From: Bacillus sp. AFS041924
GTDB lineage: Bacteria > Bacillota > Bacilli > Bacillales > Bacillaceae_G
NCBI RefSeq assembly: GCF_002577195.1
Contig: NZ_NULG01000026.1
Location: 1 to 55,509, forward strand
Direction of reading: 5' to 3'
DNA: 55,509 nt
Shown: piece by piece, positions 9,135 to 17,341 of the stretch
Position numbering within the stretch: position 1 is the first letter of the stretch
Layout: every line of letters starts with the position of its first letter
Position numbers and translations under genes: made by a program
The notes under the pieces: model-generated
Told to the model about the DNA's origin: nothing
Databases searched by the model: none
What the model saw: the letters and a program-made list of their open reading frames with translations, nothing else

Positions 9135-10001
9135 TTAGTTTAATAAATCTATATACGTTTTAATAATTTGACTAATTGTTTTTGCATTCTCTTCATTGTT
9201 ACCATAAATAGTTGAATGATTGTGGCCTTCTAGTGTTTTATGAATACCTTGATTCGTTGTTTCGCAATATTCTTTATGATATTTTTCAACTATATTTAGT
9301 AATTTCTTTTTTTTCTTTGCATTGAATTGTAATCCACTTTGATTCGAAGCAGTTAAAACTAGTAAAGGTGTATTAATGTTTATTTTTAATGCATCTTTTA
9401 TACGTCTGTTGCTATAACTTAAGTTTTTCCATTCACTGACAACCGTCTTCCAATGCTTAAAGCTTTTAATTGAGCTAAGTATATCAGATCGGTTTTCAGG
9501 ATCGGTATTCAGTAGTTTATTTATGAATTTATTTGGAATAGCTTTAGTTATCTTAAATTGATTCGCTTTCTTCATCATTAATGCAAATCGATAGAGTACT
9601 TTATCATATATTTTCTGCTCATGCTCCTCTAGTGTTGGATGTGTTGGGTCTAGTAAAATCATTGATTGAATAGCATTTGGAAAGAGCCGAGATAATTGAA
9701 ATACAATATATGCCCCCAATGAATGTCCCACAGCAATTAATGGACTTTTAATATTTAGTGCTAATAAAATATCATAGCATTCAAATGCTTGTTGCTCTGT
9801 TGAGCGCTCTGACGTCCATATTCCACTTTTTCCATAACCTAATCGATCATACGTTATAACTTTGGCATACTTACTCAACTCTTCTTGTAAATACTTCCAT
9901 TGATGAAGTGTATGCATCATCCCACATTCTAAAAGGACTGTAACTTTACCATCACCTTTTACTCGAACGTGATATGTGCCGAGTTCACCAGTAACTAACA
10001 A
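9135..10001 (-). CDS. Alpha/beta-fold hydrolase
   Basis: About 288 residues with a complete alpha/beta hydrolase core: oxyanion region LECGMMH, the nucleophile elbow GHSLGA, and a late histidine in the segment GHNHST. No signal peptide. Substrate cannot be told from sequence. The reading frame opens at 10016 with TTG; a second TTG at 10001 lies five bases after AAGGTGA and is preferred, but the start is uncertain. Monocistronic, inserted between spoIIM and the DUF975/nudF genes. Confidence 0.8.
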   Translation of the reverse strand: MLVTGELGTYHVRVKGDGKVTVLLECGMMHTLHQWKYLQEELSKYAKVITYDRLGYGKSGIWTSERSTEQQAFECYDILLALNIKSPLIAVGHSLGAYIVFQLSRLFPNAIQSMILLDPTHPTLEEHEQKIYDKVLYRFALMMKKANQFKITKAIPNKFINKLLNTDPENRSDILSSIKSFKHWKTVVSEWKNLSYSNRRIKDALKININTPLLVLTASNQSGLQFNAKKKKKLLNIVEKYHKEYCETTNQGIHKTLEGHNHSTIYGNNEENAKTISQIIKTYIDLLN

Positions 10002-10120
10002 TATTCTCACCTTCAACGTTTTTGATTATTTTTCTTATTGTATTCATTTTTCTTGTTTTCTATTTTTCTTTAGCTTAACATATATACTATTTTTCGATAA
10101 AGCATTAGCAACGTCAAAAA

Positions 10121-10143
10121 GACGTTAAAATATTTTTAACGTC
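10121..10143 (-). terminator. Terminator of the DUF975 gene with adjacent TGTGTAGACAAAGTCCC motif
   Basis: Perfect hairpin GACGTTAAAA-TAT-TTTTAACGTC followed by TTTTT on the minus strand. On the gene side (10148-10171) lies the motif that reads TTTTGGGACTTTGTCTACAC on the minus strand, shared with other terminators here. Confidence 0.85.
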
Positions 10144-10197
10144 TCAGTGTGTAGACAAAGTCCCAAAAATTTGATTTTCTTACTCAGTTAATTTAAC

Positions 10198-10887
10198 TTA
10201 TTGAATTGTTTCATTTTTTTCTTCATAAGCTCCTTTTACTTCTTCATAAAATTGGGCTTGTGAAGCATAGAAATAAGGTCCTACATAAAATAAAGCAAGC
10301 CCCAAAGTAATAATGATTAAAAGAAGCCAACCGATGAATGAAAGGCCCAATAAGAAGAATTTCCATTTGTACCCATCCATCATTCTTCTACTTAGCGTAA
10401 TTGCATCTAATGCATTCATATCTGGATGATCTTTTAGAATATAGCCAACTTGTGAATAAGCAATCGACTTGATGATTCCAGGTATTACTAATAATAATGT
10501 CCATAATATTGTAAACACAGTTACTAAAAACCCAACTAAAATTGCTCTTCCAAATTGTTTTCCATTTTTATAATAGTAAAATAAATCCCCTATGCTTTTT
10601 TCCTCATCGCGAACGAGTTTTAAAAAGTAAACAATCAAACCATATCCTAGTAATGTATTCACAATCCATGAAATAATCTCTATAACTGATTGTACTCCGC
10701 CTGGGACTAATTCTTGTTGATCAGGATTTGGAAATACAGTCCCAGTATAATGGGAATTAACTGGCCCATTAAGTATCATATTAATAAGTCCTTGTATTAC
10801 ACCAAATAATACGAGCGTCAAAATCGCTTTTCCCCAATTTCCAGATAGTCGATTTTTAGCTGTTCTTTTAATTGATGAAATTCTCAT
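10198..10887 (-). CDS. DUF975-family membrane protein
   Basis: 229 residues, four to six hydrophobic segments, and a short basic N-terminal segment RTAKNRLSGNWGKAI typical of DUF975 proteins. Function unknown; the family is a Firmicute integral membrane family. The segment between membrane helices 1 and 2 is short, polar and predicted external. Start preceded by GAGAGG at nine bases. Separate from nudF by 85 bases. Confidence 0.8.
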   Translation of the reverse strand: MRISSIKRTAKNRLSGNWGKAILTLVLFGVIQGLINMILNGPVNSHYTGTVFPNPDQQELVPGGVQSVIEIISWIVNTLLGYGLIVYFLKLVRDEEKSIGDLFYYYKNGKQFGRAILVGFLVTVFTILWTLLLVIPGIIKSIAYSQVGYILKDHPDMNALDAITLSRRMMDGYKWKFFLLGLSFIGWLLLIIITLGLALFYVGPYFYASQAQFYEEVKGAYEEKNETIQ

Positions 10888-10972
10888 CTACTCATTCCTC
10901 TCCCAAAAATATCACTTCCTTCTAACATATTTATTACCAATTTTTGAGAATTATTTTTATTTTTACTTAATC

Positions 10973-11512
10973 TTATTTTAATAATTGTAAATATTGGACT
11001 GCATAGCATGTTTTCGCATCATGTATTGATCCCTTTTTTAGCTCTTCTAGACATTCTTCTATTGTAAGCTCAAAAATTTCGACAAATTCATCCTCATCCA
11101 AAGCTGCACTATTTTCTAATTTCTTTAATCCTTTTGCTACATATATATGTATGTACTCGTCTGCAAATCCTGGTGAAGTAAAAAAAGATTGTATGTGTTC
11201 CCACTCCTCTGCTTCATAACCAGTTTCTTCTTCTAGCTCTCTTTTAGCCGTTACAAGTGGTTCTTCACCTTTTTCTAATTTTCCAGCAGGGATTTCTAGA
11301 AGACTTCTTTCTAGTGCTTTTCGGTATTGTTCTACAAAAACAATCTTGCCTTCATCAGTAATTGGAATAACAGCTACTGCCCCAGGGTGCTTAACAATTT
11401 CACGTGTGCCAGTATTTCCGTTAGGCAGTTCTACTTTTTGATGATAAAGAGAGATAACTCTTCCAGTGAATATTTTTTCTTCTGCTAGTGTTTTTTCTTC
11501 AAATTTTTTCAT
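10973..11512 (-). CDS. nudF: ADP-ribose pyrophosphatase, Nudix family
   Basis: Hydrolyses ADP-ribose to AMP and ribose-5-phosphate. The 179-residue protein contains a perfect Nudix box GX5EX7REUXEEXGU, beginning at GKLEKGEE and ending in RELEEETGY, plus the SPGFADE segment of ADP-ribose pyrophosphatases. In-frame GTG/ATG codons at 11524/11521 overlap AAGGTGA; the ATG at 11512, eight bases after it, gives an N-terminus (MKKFEEKT) like that of B. subtilis NudF. Divergent from mciZ. Confidence 0.95.
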   Translation of the reverse strand: MKKFEEKTLAEEKIFTGRVISLYHQKVELPNGNTGTREIVKHPGAVAVIPITDEGKIVFVEQYRKALERSLLEIPAGKLEKGEEPLVTAKRELEEETGYEAEEWEHIQSFFTSPGFADEYIHIYVAKGLKKLENSAALDEDEFVEIFELTIEECLEELKKGSIHDAKTCYAVQYLQLLK

Positions 11513-11529
11513 TTTTTTCATCACCTTGT

Positions 11530-11557
11530 TCTAATTTATAGGGTTGTCACATACATT
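11530..11557 (+). promoter_or_regulatory. Putative sigma-E promoter of mciZ
   Basis: TCTAATT (11530-11536), 13-base spacer, CATACATT (11550-11557). The -10 matches the sigma-E consensus CATACA-T fully and the -35 matches kmATATT at five of seven positions. mciZ starts 45 bases downstream. B. subtilis mciZ is a mother-cell sigma-E gene. Confidence 0.7.
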
Positions 11558-11602
11558 TTATCATTTATTTAGTCAAAATACTTTTTGAAGAGAGGTAGTC
11601 TG

Positions 11603-11752
11603 ATGAAAATGTGTATGACGGAAAATTCTGTTGTCCTTGTAGGCTCCAAAACAGAAATTTTAAAAACTCTTGAAGTTATTGGCATGCAATATAAAACGGT
11701 TCAAGAATGGATTCAAAATTCCAATGGCAAGTTACTCTATGTTGTAAAATAA
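11603..11752 (+). CDS. mciZ: MciZ-like mother-cell inhibitor of FtsZ
   Basis: A 49-codon ORF between nudF and the yqkF-like gene, with GAGAGG eight bases before the ATG. The peptide has the pattern VVLVG-x4-EI-x3-L-x3-G-x4-V-x(D/E)WI seen in the 40-residue B. subtilis MciZ, which binds the FtsZ C-terminal domain and blocks Z-ring assembly in the mother cell. This copy has about nine extra C-terminal residues after EWI (QNSNGKLLYVVK). A sigma-E-like promoter precedes it. The identification rests on motif, size, neighbourhood and promoter together; alignment was by eye. Confidence 0.85.
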   Translation: MKMCMTENSVVLVGSKTEILKTLEVIGMQYKTVQEWIQNSNGKLLYVVK

Positions 11753-11789
11753 TTCTCTTTTCCCTACAATTAAACTTGGAGGGATTGAT

Positions 11790-12698
11790 ATGAAAAAACG
11801 TAAACTTGGTTCTACATTATTAGAGATATCCGAAATCGGTTTAGGTTGTATGTCACTTGGAACAAAAGAAAGTGAGGCAATTTCAACAATTCATGCAGCA
11901 ATCGATGCTGGTATTAATTACTTTGATACAGCTGATTTATATGATTTTGGCAAAAACGAAGAAATCGTAGGAAAAGCATTAAAGGGTCGCAGAAATCAAG
12001 TCATTATTGCAACGAAGGTCGGCAACCGTTGGAATGAGTCAAACGATAAGTGGCACTGGGATCCATCAAGAACATACATTAAAGATGCTGTGCAGGACAG
12101 TTTAAGCAGACTTAATACCGACTATATTGATTATTATCAGCTACACGGTGGAACGATTGAAGATCAATATGAAGAAACGATTGATACGTTTGATGAACTT
12201 GTAAAAGAAGGTTTAATTCGTTATTATGGTATCTCTTCTATTCGACCTAATGTGATAAATCGTTTTGTAAATCATTCATCTATACAAGGTGTGATGATGC
12301 AATACAATGTGTTAGAGCGTAGACCTGAAGAATTTTTCCCACTTTTTGAGGGTAACAATATTTCTGTCATTGCACGCGGTTCAGTCGCAAAAGGACTATT
12401 AACTAGTAAATGGGATGAAAAACTGACTAATAAGGGTTATCTGTCGTATTCCGAATATGAATGCAAAGAAACTATATTCAAACTTCTCCAACTGCTAGAT
12501 GAAGAACAATCTTTACATAGCTTAGCTTTACACTATCTACTTAGTCATAAAGCAGTTTCATCATTAGCTGTTGGTGCTCGAAATAAAGAACAACTAATGG
12601 ACAATCTGAATGCCTATAATTCGAAACCTTTAAATTCAATTCAACTCACTCATATTAAAGAAATTTCGCATTTCACAAAGTATGAGGATCATCGTTAA
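11790..12698 (+). CDS. yqkF: Aldo/keto reductase (YqkF-like)
   Basis: NADPH-dependent oxidoreductase of the AKR superfamily, 302 residues. Catalytic tetrad is visible: D of YFDTADLYDFGKNE with its Y, K of IATKVG and H of YQLHGG. The C-terminal nucleotide-binding segment SLAVGARNKEQL is present. Physiological substrate unknown. It lies 37 bases after mciZ and may be read from the same sigma-E promoter, although it has its own GGAGG site. Neighbour of nudF/mciZ as in B. subtilis. Confidence 0.88.
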   Translation: MKKRKLGSTLLEISEIGLGCMSLGTKESEAISTIHAAIDAGINYFDTADLYDFGKNEEIVGKALKGRRNQVIIATKVGNRWNESNDKWHWDPSRTYIKDAVQDSLSRLNTDYIDYYQLHGGTIEDQYEETIDTFDELVKEGLIRYYGISSIRPNVINRFVNHSSIQGVMMQYNVLERRPEEFFPLFEGNNISVIARGSVAKGLLTSKWDEKLTNKGYLSYSEYECKETIFKLLQLLDEEQSLHSLALHYLLSHKAVSSLAVGARNKEQLMDNLNAYNSKPLNSIQLTHIKEISHFTKYEDHR

Positions 12699-12701
12699 AC
12701 T

Positions 12702-12725
12702 ACTCCTTCCTTAGATGGAAGGAGT
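12702..12725. terminator. Bidirectional terminator between yqkF and the GrpB gene
   Basis: ACTCCTTCC-TTAGAT-GGAAGGAGT hairpin between two convergent genes, with T-rich flanks. Confidence 0.8.
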
Positions 12726-13234
12726 TATTTCTTCCATTCACCTGCTTTTTGATCGATATCATCTATAAACTCTTTTCGACCTCTTTTATATTCTTCTTTA
12801 CTTTTAGGATTGTTTTTTACAAGTTCTTTTTTTAATTTTATATATTCTATTGCTTGATCGGTATGAGCAATCATATATTCCCTAAATGCAATATTTCGTT
12901 CGATTGCAGTATTCCCTTCAGCATATACTTGAATATGAAAACTGCACTTTTCATCACATTTTATAAAAAATCTTCTGTCTTGATTGCATTGATCACCCAT
13001 CTGTTCGTATCCTAAGGTTAGTAATACATCGCTATATTCATCAAACTTTTTTAAGCTTTTCACGACAATCATCATATCAATGATAGGCTCTGCAAACATA
13101 TTTGGAATCGAAGTACTTCCAATGTGGTAAATTGCTGCTTTTTCTTGTAATAACAAATCAATAGTCTTTTTTTCAGTTTGAAAATCTTCTTCCCATGAAG
13201 TGCGATAAGGTACGATTTCAATCTTCTTTTTCAT
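12725..13234 (-). CDS. GrpB family protein (UPF0157, nucleotidyltransferase fold)
   Basis: 169 residues. Family features: PYRTSWEEDFQTEK near the start, HIGSTSIPNM (the GSTS/GS nucleotidyltransferase-like motif), then a D-x-M pair (IIDMMIVV) and the FHIQVY strand. Often annotated as dephospho-CoA kinase-related or nucleotidyltransferase-like; activity unproven. In-frame GTG at 13243 is part of the ribosome binding site TAGGTG, so the ATG at 13234 was chosen. Convergent with yqkF. Confidence 0.85.
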   Translation of the reverse strand: MKKKIEIVPYRTSWEEDFQTEKKTIDLLLQEKAAIYHIGSTSIPNMFAEPIIDMMIVVKSLKKFDEYSDVLLTLGYEQMGDQCNQDRRFFIKCDEKCSFHIQVYAEGNTAIERNIAFREYMIAHTDQAIEYIKLKKELVKNNPKSKEEYKRGRKEFIDDIDQKAGEWKK

Positions 13235-13423
13235 CAAATACACCTACATTTTTTAATTAACTTATTTTTATAGCATTCGTTAATGAGCTCTTATTTATTG
13301 ATTAATTCACCTTCATTTTTCATTGTTTTTCCAACTCGAAAATGCTCAAAAATCGCAATTTAATACTAAATTAAATTTTGGTTAAAATACTCTCAATTTC
13401 TACTTTAATTGGTTTCTTTGAAT

Positions 13424-13457
13424 TATAATTATTTTAGTTACTAAGATATTTAGTTAC
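13424..13457 (+). promoter_or_regulatory. Promoter -10 and MarR-type operator of the marR-efflux operon
   Basis: TATAAT at 13424-13429 is followed at the predicted start by the palindrome TTAGTTACTAA (13434-13444) and a second half site TTAGTTAC (13450-13457). The arrangement suits autorepression by the MarR protein encoded just downstream. No clear -35 hexamer seen. Confidence 0.6.
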
Positions 13458-13501
13458 ATTAACTTTTTATAGTACTTCCTATATTTTAAGGAGAGAATGC
13501 A

Positions 13502-13975
13502 ATGTCCGAAAAACCAATCAGCAGAAGCGAGTTTATTCCGTCACTAATAATGGAATTTAGAAAATTTAGCACTTCAATCGTTCTTTTTAACGAAGGGCTT
13601 GCCTCTAACCTACATTTAAATGCGACTGATTTAAGATGTCGAGAGTTACTTTGCCACACTGGTCCAATTACAGCAGGAAAGTTATCTCAATTAACACATC
13701 TTACTACTGGTGCGATTACAGGCGTTATTGACCGACTTGAAAAAGTCAAACTTGTTGAACGAATTCAAGATCCTAATGACCGTAGACGTGTGATTATTCA
13801 ACCTGTTTATGAGCGTGATGATGAATTAGCAGATCTTTTCAAACCATTATCTGACTCTCTTTCTAATATTTTTAACCAGTACGATGATGAAGAGTTAACA
13901 TTATTATTTAGATTTTGGAATGATATTAATGAGTTAATTCCAAAAGAGACAAAAAAATTAAATCGCTGTGAGTAA
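13502..13975 (+). CDS. MarR-family transcriptional regulator
   Basis: 157 residues with a winged helix-turn-helix: LTTGAITGVIDRLEKVKLVERIQDPNDRRRV contains the recognition helix and the DRR wing typical of MarR. It is 12 bases upstream of the efflux pump gene and most probably represses both, releasing them on ligand binding. The ligand is unknown. Start has AGGAG nine bases upstream. Confidence 0.92.
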   Translation: MSEKPISRSEFIPSLIMEFRKFSTSIVLFNEGLASNLHLNATDLRCRELLCHTGPITAGKLSQLTHLTTGAITGVIDRLEKVKLVERIQDPNDRRRVIIQPVYERDDELADLFKPLSDSLSNIFNQYDDEELTLLFRFWNDINELIPKETKKLNRCE

Positions 13976-13987
13976 GGGGGAAACTTG

Positions 13988-15502
13988 ATGGTTTCTAAAG
14001 AGAGCAAGGTTGGCTTTGTCGTTGCAGGACTATTATTAGGAATGTTGATGGCGGCTATGGATAACACAATTGTTTCAGCTTCGATGCCTACAATTGTTGG
14101 AGAACTAGGTGGTTTAGACCAATTTATTTGGGTAACCTCTGCATATTTGGTTGCTACAATGGCAAGTATGCCGATTTTTGGTAAGTTATCAGATATGTAT
14201 GGACGTAAACGATTTTATTTATTAGGACTTATAATTTTCTTAATTGGTTCTGCATTATGTGGAACAGCAAATAGCATTGTTCAATTAAGTATTTATCGTG
14301 CAATTCAAGGGATTGGTGGAGGCTCATTAATGCCGATTGCCTTTACGATAATTTTCGATATTTTCCCTCCTGAAAAACGAGGAAAAATGACTGGTTTATT
14401 TGGTGCAGTTTTTGGTCTTTCTAGTGTATTTGGACCTCTACTCGGAGCATATATTACTGATCAAATTGATTGGCGTTGGATTTTCTACATCAACTTACCT
14501 TTAGGGATCATTTCTTTATATTTAATTTCTCAGTTTTATAAAGAGAATTTACATCTAAGAAAACTTAAAATCGACTGGATGGGTGCGATTACGCTAGTCG
14601 GTTCAGTTGTGAGTTTAATGTTTGCACTTGAACTAGGTGGAAATGAATATGATTGGAATTCTGGTCCAATTATTTCTTTATTTGCAATCTTTGCAGTACT
14701 GTTTATCGCCTTTATTATAATTGAAAGAAAAGTTGAGGAGCCAATTATTTCATTTAGTTTATTTAAAAAGCAACTATTTGCGGCAACTCAAGGTGTAGCA
14801 TTTTTCTATGGTTCTGCTTTTATTATTACAACTGTATTAATCCCACTTTTTGTTCAATCAGTTTATGGTGGGACAGCTACAAATTCTGGTATCATTCTAA
14901 TTCCGATGATGCTTGGTTCTGTTGTAGGTAGCCAAGTAGCAGGTCAGTCCGTACGTAAGTTTAGTTACCGTAGCATCATGTTAGTATCAGTTGTCTTATT
15001 CTTTATAGGAATGTATTTATTAAGTACATTAGATACAGATACTGCTCGATCTACTGTAACGTTCTACATGATTATCGCTGGTCTTGGAATGGGTTGTTCA
15101 TTCTCATTATTAAGTATGGCAACTCAACACAAAATTGAACCTCAAAAACGAGGAATTGCTACATCTACAAATACATTCTTTAGAACATTAGGTATGACCA
15201 TCGGTGTTACAATTTTTGGTACGATTCAAAACCATGTGTTTAAAAATAAATTAAGTGATTTACTTGGTAATTTAGGTGCATTTGGTAAAGTTGATTCACG
15301 TGCTTTATTATCAGCTGATGCAAGAGCTAAAATTCCACCTGAAGTACTTCATAAAATCTCAGAAGCAATGGCTCATTCAGTTGCAACTACTTTTAAATGG
15401 ACATTAATTCCGATTACTTTAGGTTTTATCGCCATTATCTTAATGGGTAAAGAAAAATTAACATTTGAAGTTAAAGAAAATCGAGCGAAAAAAGCCCAAT
15501 AA
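13988..15502 (+). CDS. DHA2-family MFS drug efflux transporter (EmrB/QacA type)
   Basis: Membrane antiporter of 504 residues with about 14 hydrophobic segments. Family motifs: MDNTIVSASMPTI (motif D1), GKLSDMYGRKRFY (motif A) and FGLSSVFGPLLGAYITD (motif C of drug/H+ antiporters). Cotranscribed with the upstream MarR gene. The ATG at 13988, seven bases after AAGGGGG, is preferred over the TTG at 13985. Substrates cannot be predicted. Confidence 0.92.
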   Translation: MVSKESKVGFVVAGLLLGMLMAAMDNTIVSASMPTIVGELGGLDQFIWVTSAYLVATMASMPIFGKLSDMYGRKRFYLLGLIIFLIGSALCGTANSIVQLSIYRAIQGIGGGSLMPIAFTIIFDIFPPEKRGKMTGLFGAVFGLSSVFGPLLGAYITDQIDWRWIFYINLPLGIISLYLISQFYKENLHLRKLKIDWMGAITLVGSVVSLMFALELGGNEYDWNSGPIISLFAIFAVLFIAFIIIERKVEEPIISFSLFKKQLFAATQGVAFFYGSAFIITTVLIPLFVQSVYGGTATNSGIILIPMMLGSVVGSQVAGQSVRKFSYRSIMLVSVVLFFIGMYLLSTLDTDTARSTVTFYMIIAGLGMGCSFSLLSMATQHKIEPQKRGIATSTNTFFRTLGMTIGVTIFGTIQNHVFKNKLSDLLGNLGAFGKVDSRALLSADARAKIPPEVLHKISEAMAHSVATTFKWTLIPITLGFIAIILMGKEKLTFEVKENRAKKAQ

Positions 15503-15506
15503 AAAT

Positions 15507-15538
15507 AAAGCTAAATCCTAATTAAATGGATTTGGCTT
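15507..15538 (+). terminator. Terminator of the marR-efflux operon
   Basis: Hairpin AAGC(T)AAATCC-N9-GGATTT(G)GCTT followed by ATTTTTTTC. Confidence 0.85.
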
Positions 15539-15665
15539 ATTTTTTTCTTTATTTTTACATATCTCAACATTTTTTTTACTTATTTTTATTATTTTAATAA
15601 CCTGAACTTTAAATTTGTCATCTATTCTTATAGAGTAATAGATTTCTATGAGGAGATGATTTAAA

Positions 15666-16748
15666 TTGAATGGAAAAAAGTTAATTTTAGCAGCAATGAC
15701 ATCAGTAATGGTGTATTCAGGAGTTACCCAAGTTTTTGCACAATCAACTCTTGAGAACCAGAATTCGTTAAAGTCATTTGGTCCAAAAGGATTTGACCTT
15801 CAAGCACACCGTGGAGGACTTGGGCTTACAGTTGAGTCAACTTTAGCTTCCTTTTCTCAAGCACTTGAACTCGGCGTAAGCACTCTCGAACTAGACGTAC
15901 AAATAACTGAGGATCATCAAGCTGTCATAACACACGACCGAAAGATATCAGGTGCAAAATGCTCCGACACTAAACCTGCTTTCGTTGGTGATTCGGAATA
16001 TCCATACGTTGGCAAATACATAAAAGACTTAACGCTAGAACAAGTAAGGACGCTTGATTGTGGTTCAAAAGGTCTACCCCAATTCCCAGGTCAACAGCTA
16101 AGTCCTGGTGCCCGCATGCCACTGTTAACCGAGATATTTGATCTTGTAAAGCAATACAAAGCTAAAAAAGTGTGGATGAATATTGAAACAAAAGTCGAAG
16201 CTGGTGCACCTGAACAGACTGCCCCTCGCGAAGAATTCGTTCAAATTGTTGCCAAACAAGTTCGAGAAGCAGGGATGCTTAACCAGGTGTCAATTCAAAG
16301 TTTTGACTGGGGTGCGCTTAAGCTTATGCATGAAGTTGAACCTCGATTGCCTCTTATAGCACTAACTAATGGACCAGAGTTTCTACAACCTGGCAAACCT
16401 GGTAAATCCCCTTGGTTAGGTGGCATTGATATTGATGACTTTGATGGGAATCTTGTTACTGCGGCTCATTCATTAGGTGTAGATGCAATTTCCCCAGTAC
16501 ATGGTTTCCCACAGAATGGCAAAATTACTGATGTAAATTACACGCCTTATATTACTAAAAATATGGTTCAAGAAGCTCACAAATTCGGTATGAAGGTTAT
16601 ACCATGGACAGTTGACGACCAACCAACTATGCAAAAGCTAATTGATGATGGTGTTGATGGAATAATAACTGATTACCCTGACCGACTACGTGTTGTAATG
16701 CAACAAAATCATTTTAAGTTACCTAAAAGCTACTCGGATGGTAAATAG
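15666..16748 (+). CDS. Secreted glycerophosphodiester phosphodiesterase
   Basis: 360 residues with an N-terminal signal peptide (GKKLI then a hydrophobic core, cleavage likely after VFA near residue 25). The GDPD domain is complete: QAHRGG, E-STLASF, LELDVQITED, the HD of ITHDRKI, and the late segment PWTVDDQPTMQKLIDDGVDGIITDYP. It hydrolyses glycerophosphodiesters to glycerol-3-phosphate and alcohol, outside the cell. Contains a long insert (about residues 95-130) as in secreted bacterial GDPDs. Start codon is TTG, ten bases after AGGAG. Confidence 0.9.
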   Translation: MNGKKLILAAMTSVMVYSGVTQVFAQSTLENQNSLKSFGPKGFDLQAHRGGLGLTVESTLASFSQALELGVSTLELDVQITEDHQAVITHDRKISGAKCSDTKPAFVGDSEYPYVGKYIKDLTLEQVRTLDCGSKGLPQFPGQQLSPGARMPLLTEIFDLVKQYKAKKVWMNIETKVEAGAPEQTAPREEFVQIVAKQVREAGMLNQVSIQSFDWGALKLMHEVEPRLPLIALTNGPEFLQPGKPGKSPWLGGIDIDDFDGNLVTAAHSLGVDAISPVHGFPQNGKITDVNYTPYITKNMVQEAHKFGMKVIPWTVDDQPTMQKLIDDGVDGIITDYPDRLRVVMQQNHFKLPKSYSDGK

Positions 16749-16866
16749 TACATTAATCTCTTAATTTTACTCTATTAATCTCATAATCTACTGCTCGCAA
16801 AAAGAATGATAAAAATACTTAAAATTAGAATGTGATACTGTTAAATCAAATGTTGATTTTTGAACT

Positions 16867-16898
16867 ACAAAGGCTGTCTATTTTAGACTGCCTTTTGT
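16867..16898. terminator. Hairpin after the phosphodiesterase gene
   Basis: ACAAAGGC(T)GTCT-N5-AGAC(T)GCCTTTTGT. It could terminate the phosphodiesterase transcript or minus-strand reading from the decayed gene. Confidence 0.6.
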
Positions 16899-16945
16899 AA
16901 ATTATATTAAACTAACACATTCCTTTGGTACTGCGTTGAAATACT

Positions 16946-17277
16946 TTATAAATCTTCATTAATCCATCTATTTCCTCTCTTAACTATTTTTATAGTTTGT
17001 TCGTTTTTTAAATCAACCGAAAGCATGCTATCTTCATATTTTTTAGGATTTCAAAGTATGATCCACAGTCAACTTTACAATTATACCCGTCCGAGTAGTC
17101 ACCAGATTTCACAACAAGAATCCATTCAACTTCTCTAAAAACTTCTTTTAAGAACACACCATAAGGACACTCGCCATTTAATACTACTATCCCCTCTCTA
17201 CTTGTTTTTCTTATTTCTATATCTTTTTTTATTTCGAATAATTTATTTGTTAGTTTAACGATATTATGTGATTTATG
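16946..17277 (-). pseudogene. Decayed, frameshifted hypothetical gene
   Basis: On the minus strand an open frame runs from 17277 without any plausible start codon, encoding a segment with LNGECPYGVFLKEVFREVEW and SGDYSDGYNCKVDCGSYFE. It then breaks at an A run (minus strand; T17039-17044 on plus). Adding one A restores a frame that continues LKKYEDSMLSVDLKNEQ and stops at 16946-16948. So it looks like one gene with a 1-base deletion and a lost 5' end. I do not recognise the family. The hcp Fnr promoter now occupies its upstream end. Confidence 0.6.
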
Positions 17278-17309
17278 TCACAAATAACGATTAAATGCCG
17301 ACGTATAAT
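17267..17309 (+). promoter_or_regulatory. Fnr box and -10 of the hcp promoter
   Basis: Perfect TGTGA-TTTATG-TCACA at 17267-17282 and TATAAT at 17304-17309. The box centre is 29.5 bases before the -10, i.e. near -41.5 from the predicted start at about 17316. No -35 hexamer, as expected for an activator-dependent promoter. Confidence 0.9.
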
Positions 17310-17341
17310 TATGTTAGTAAATATTGTTAGGAGGATGAATG

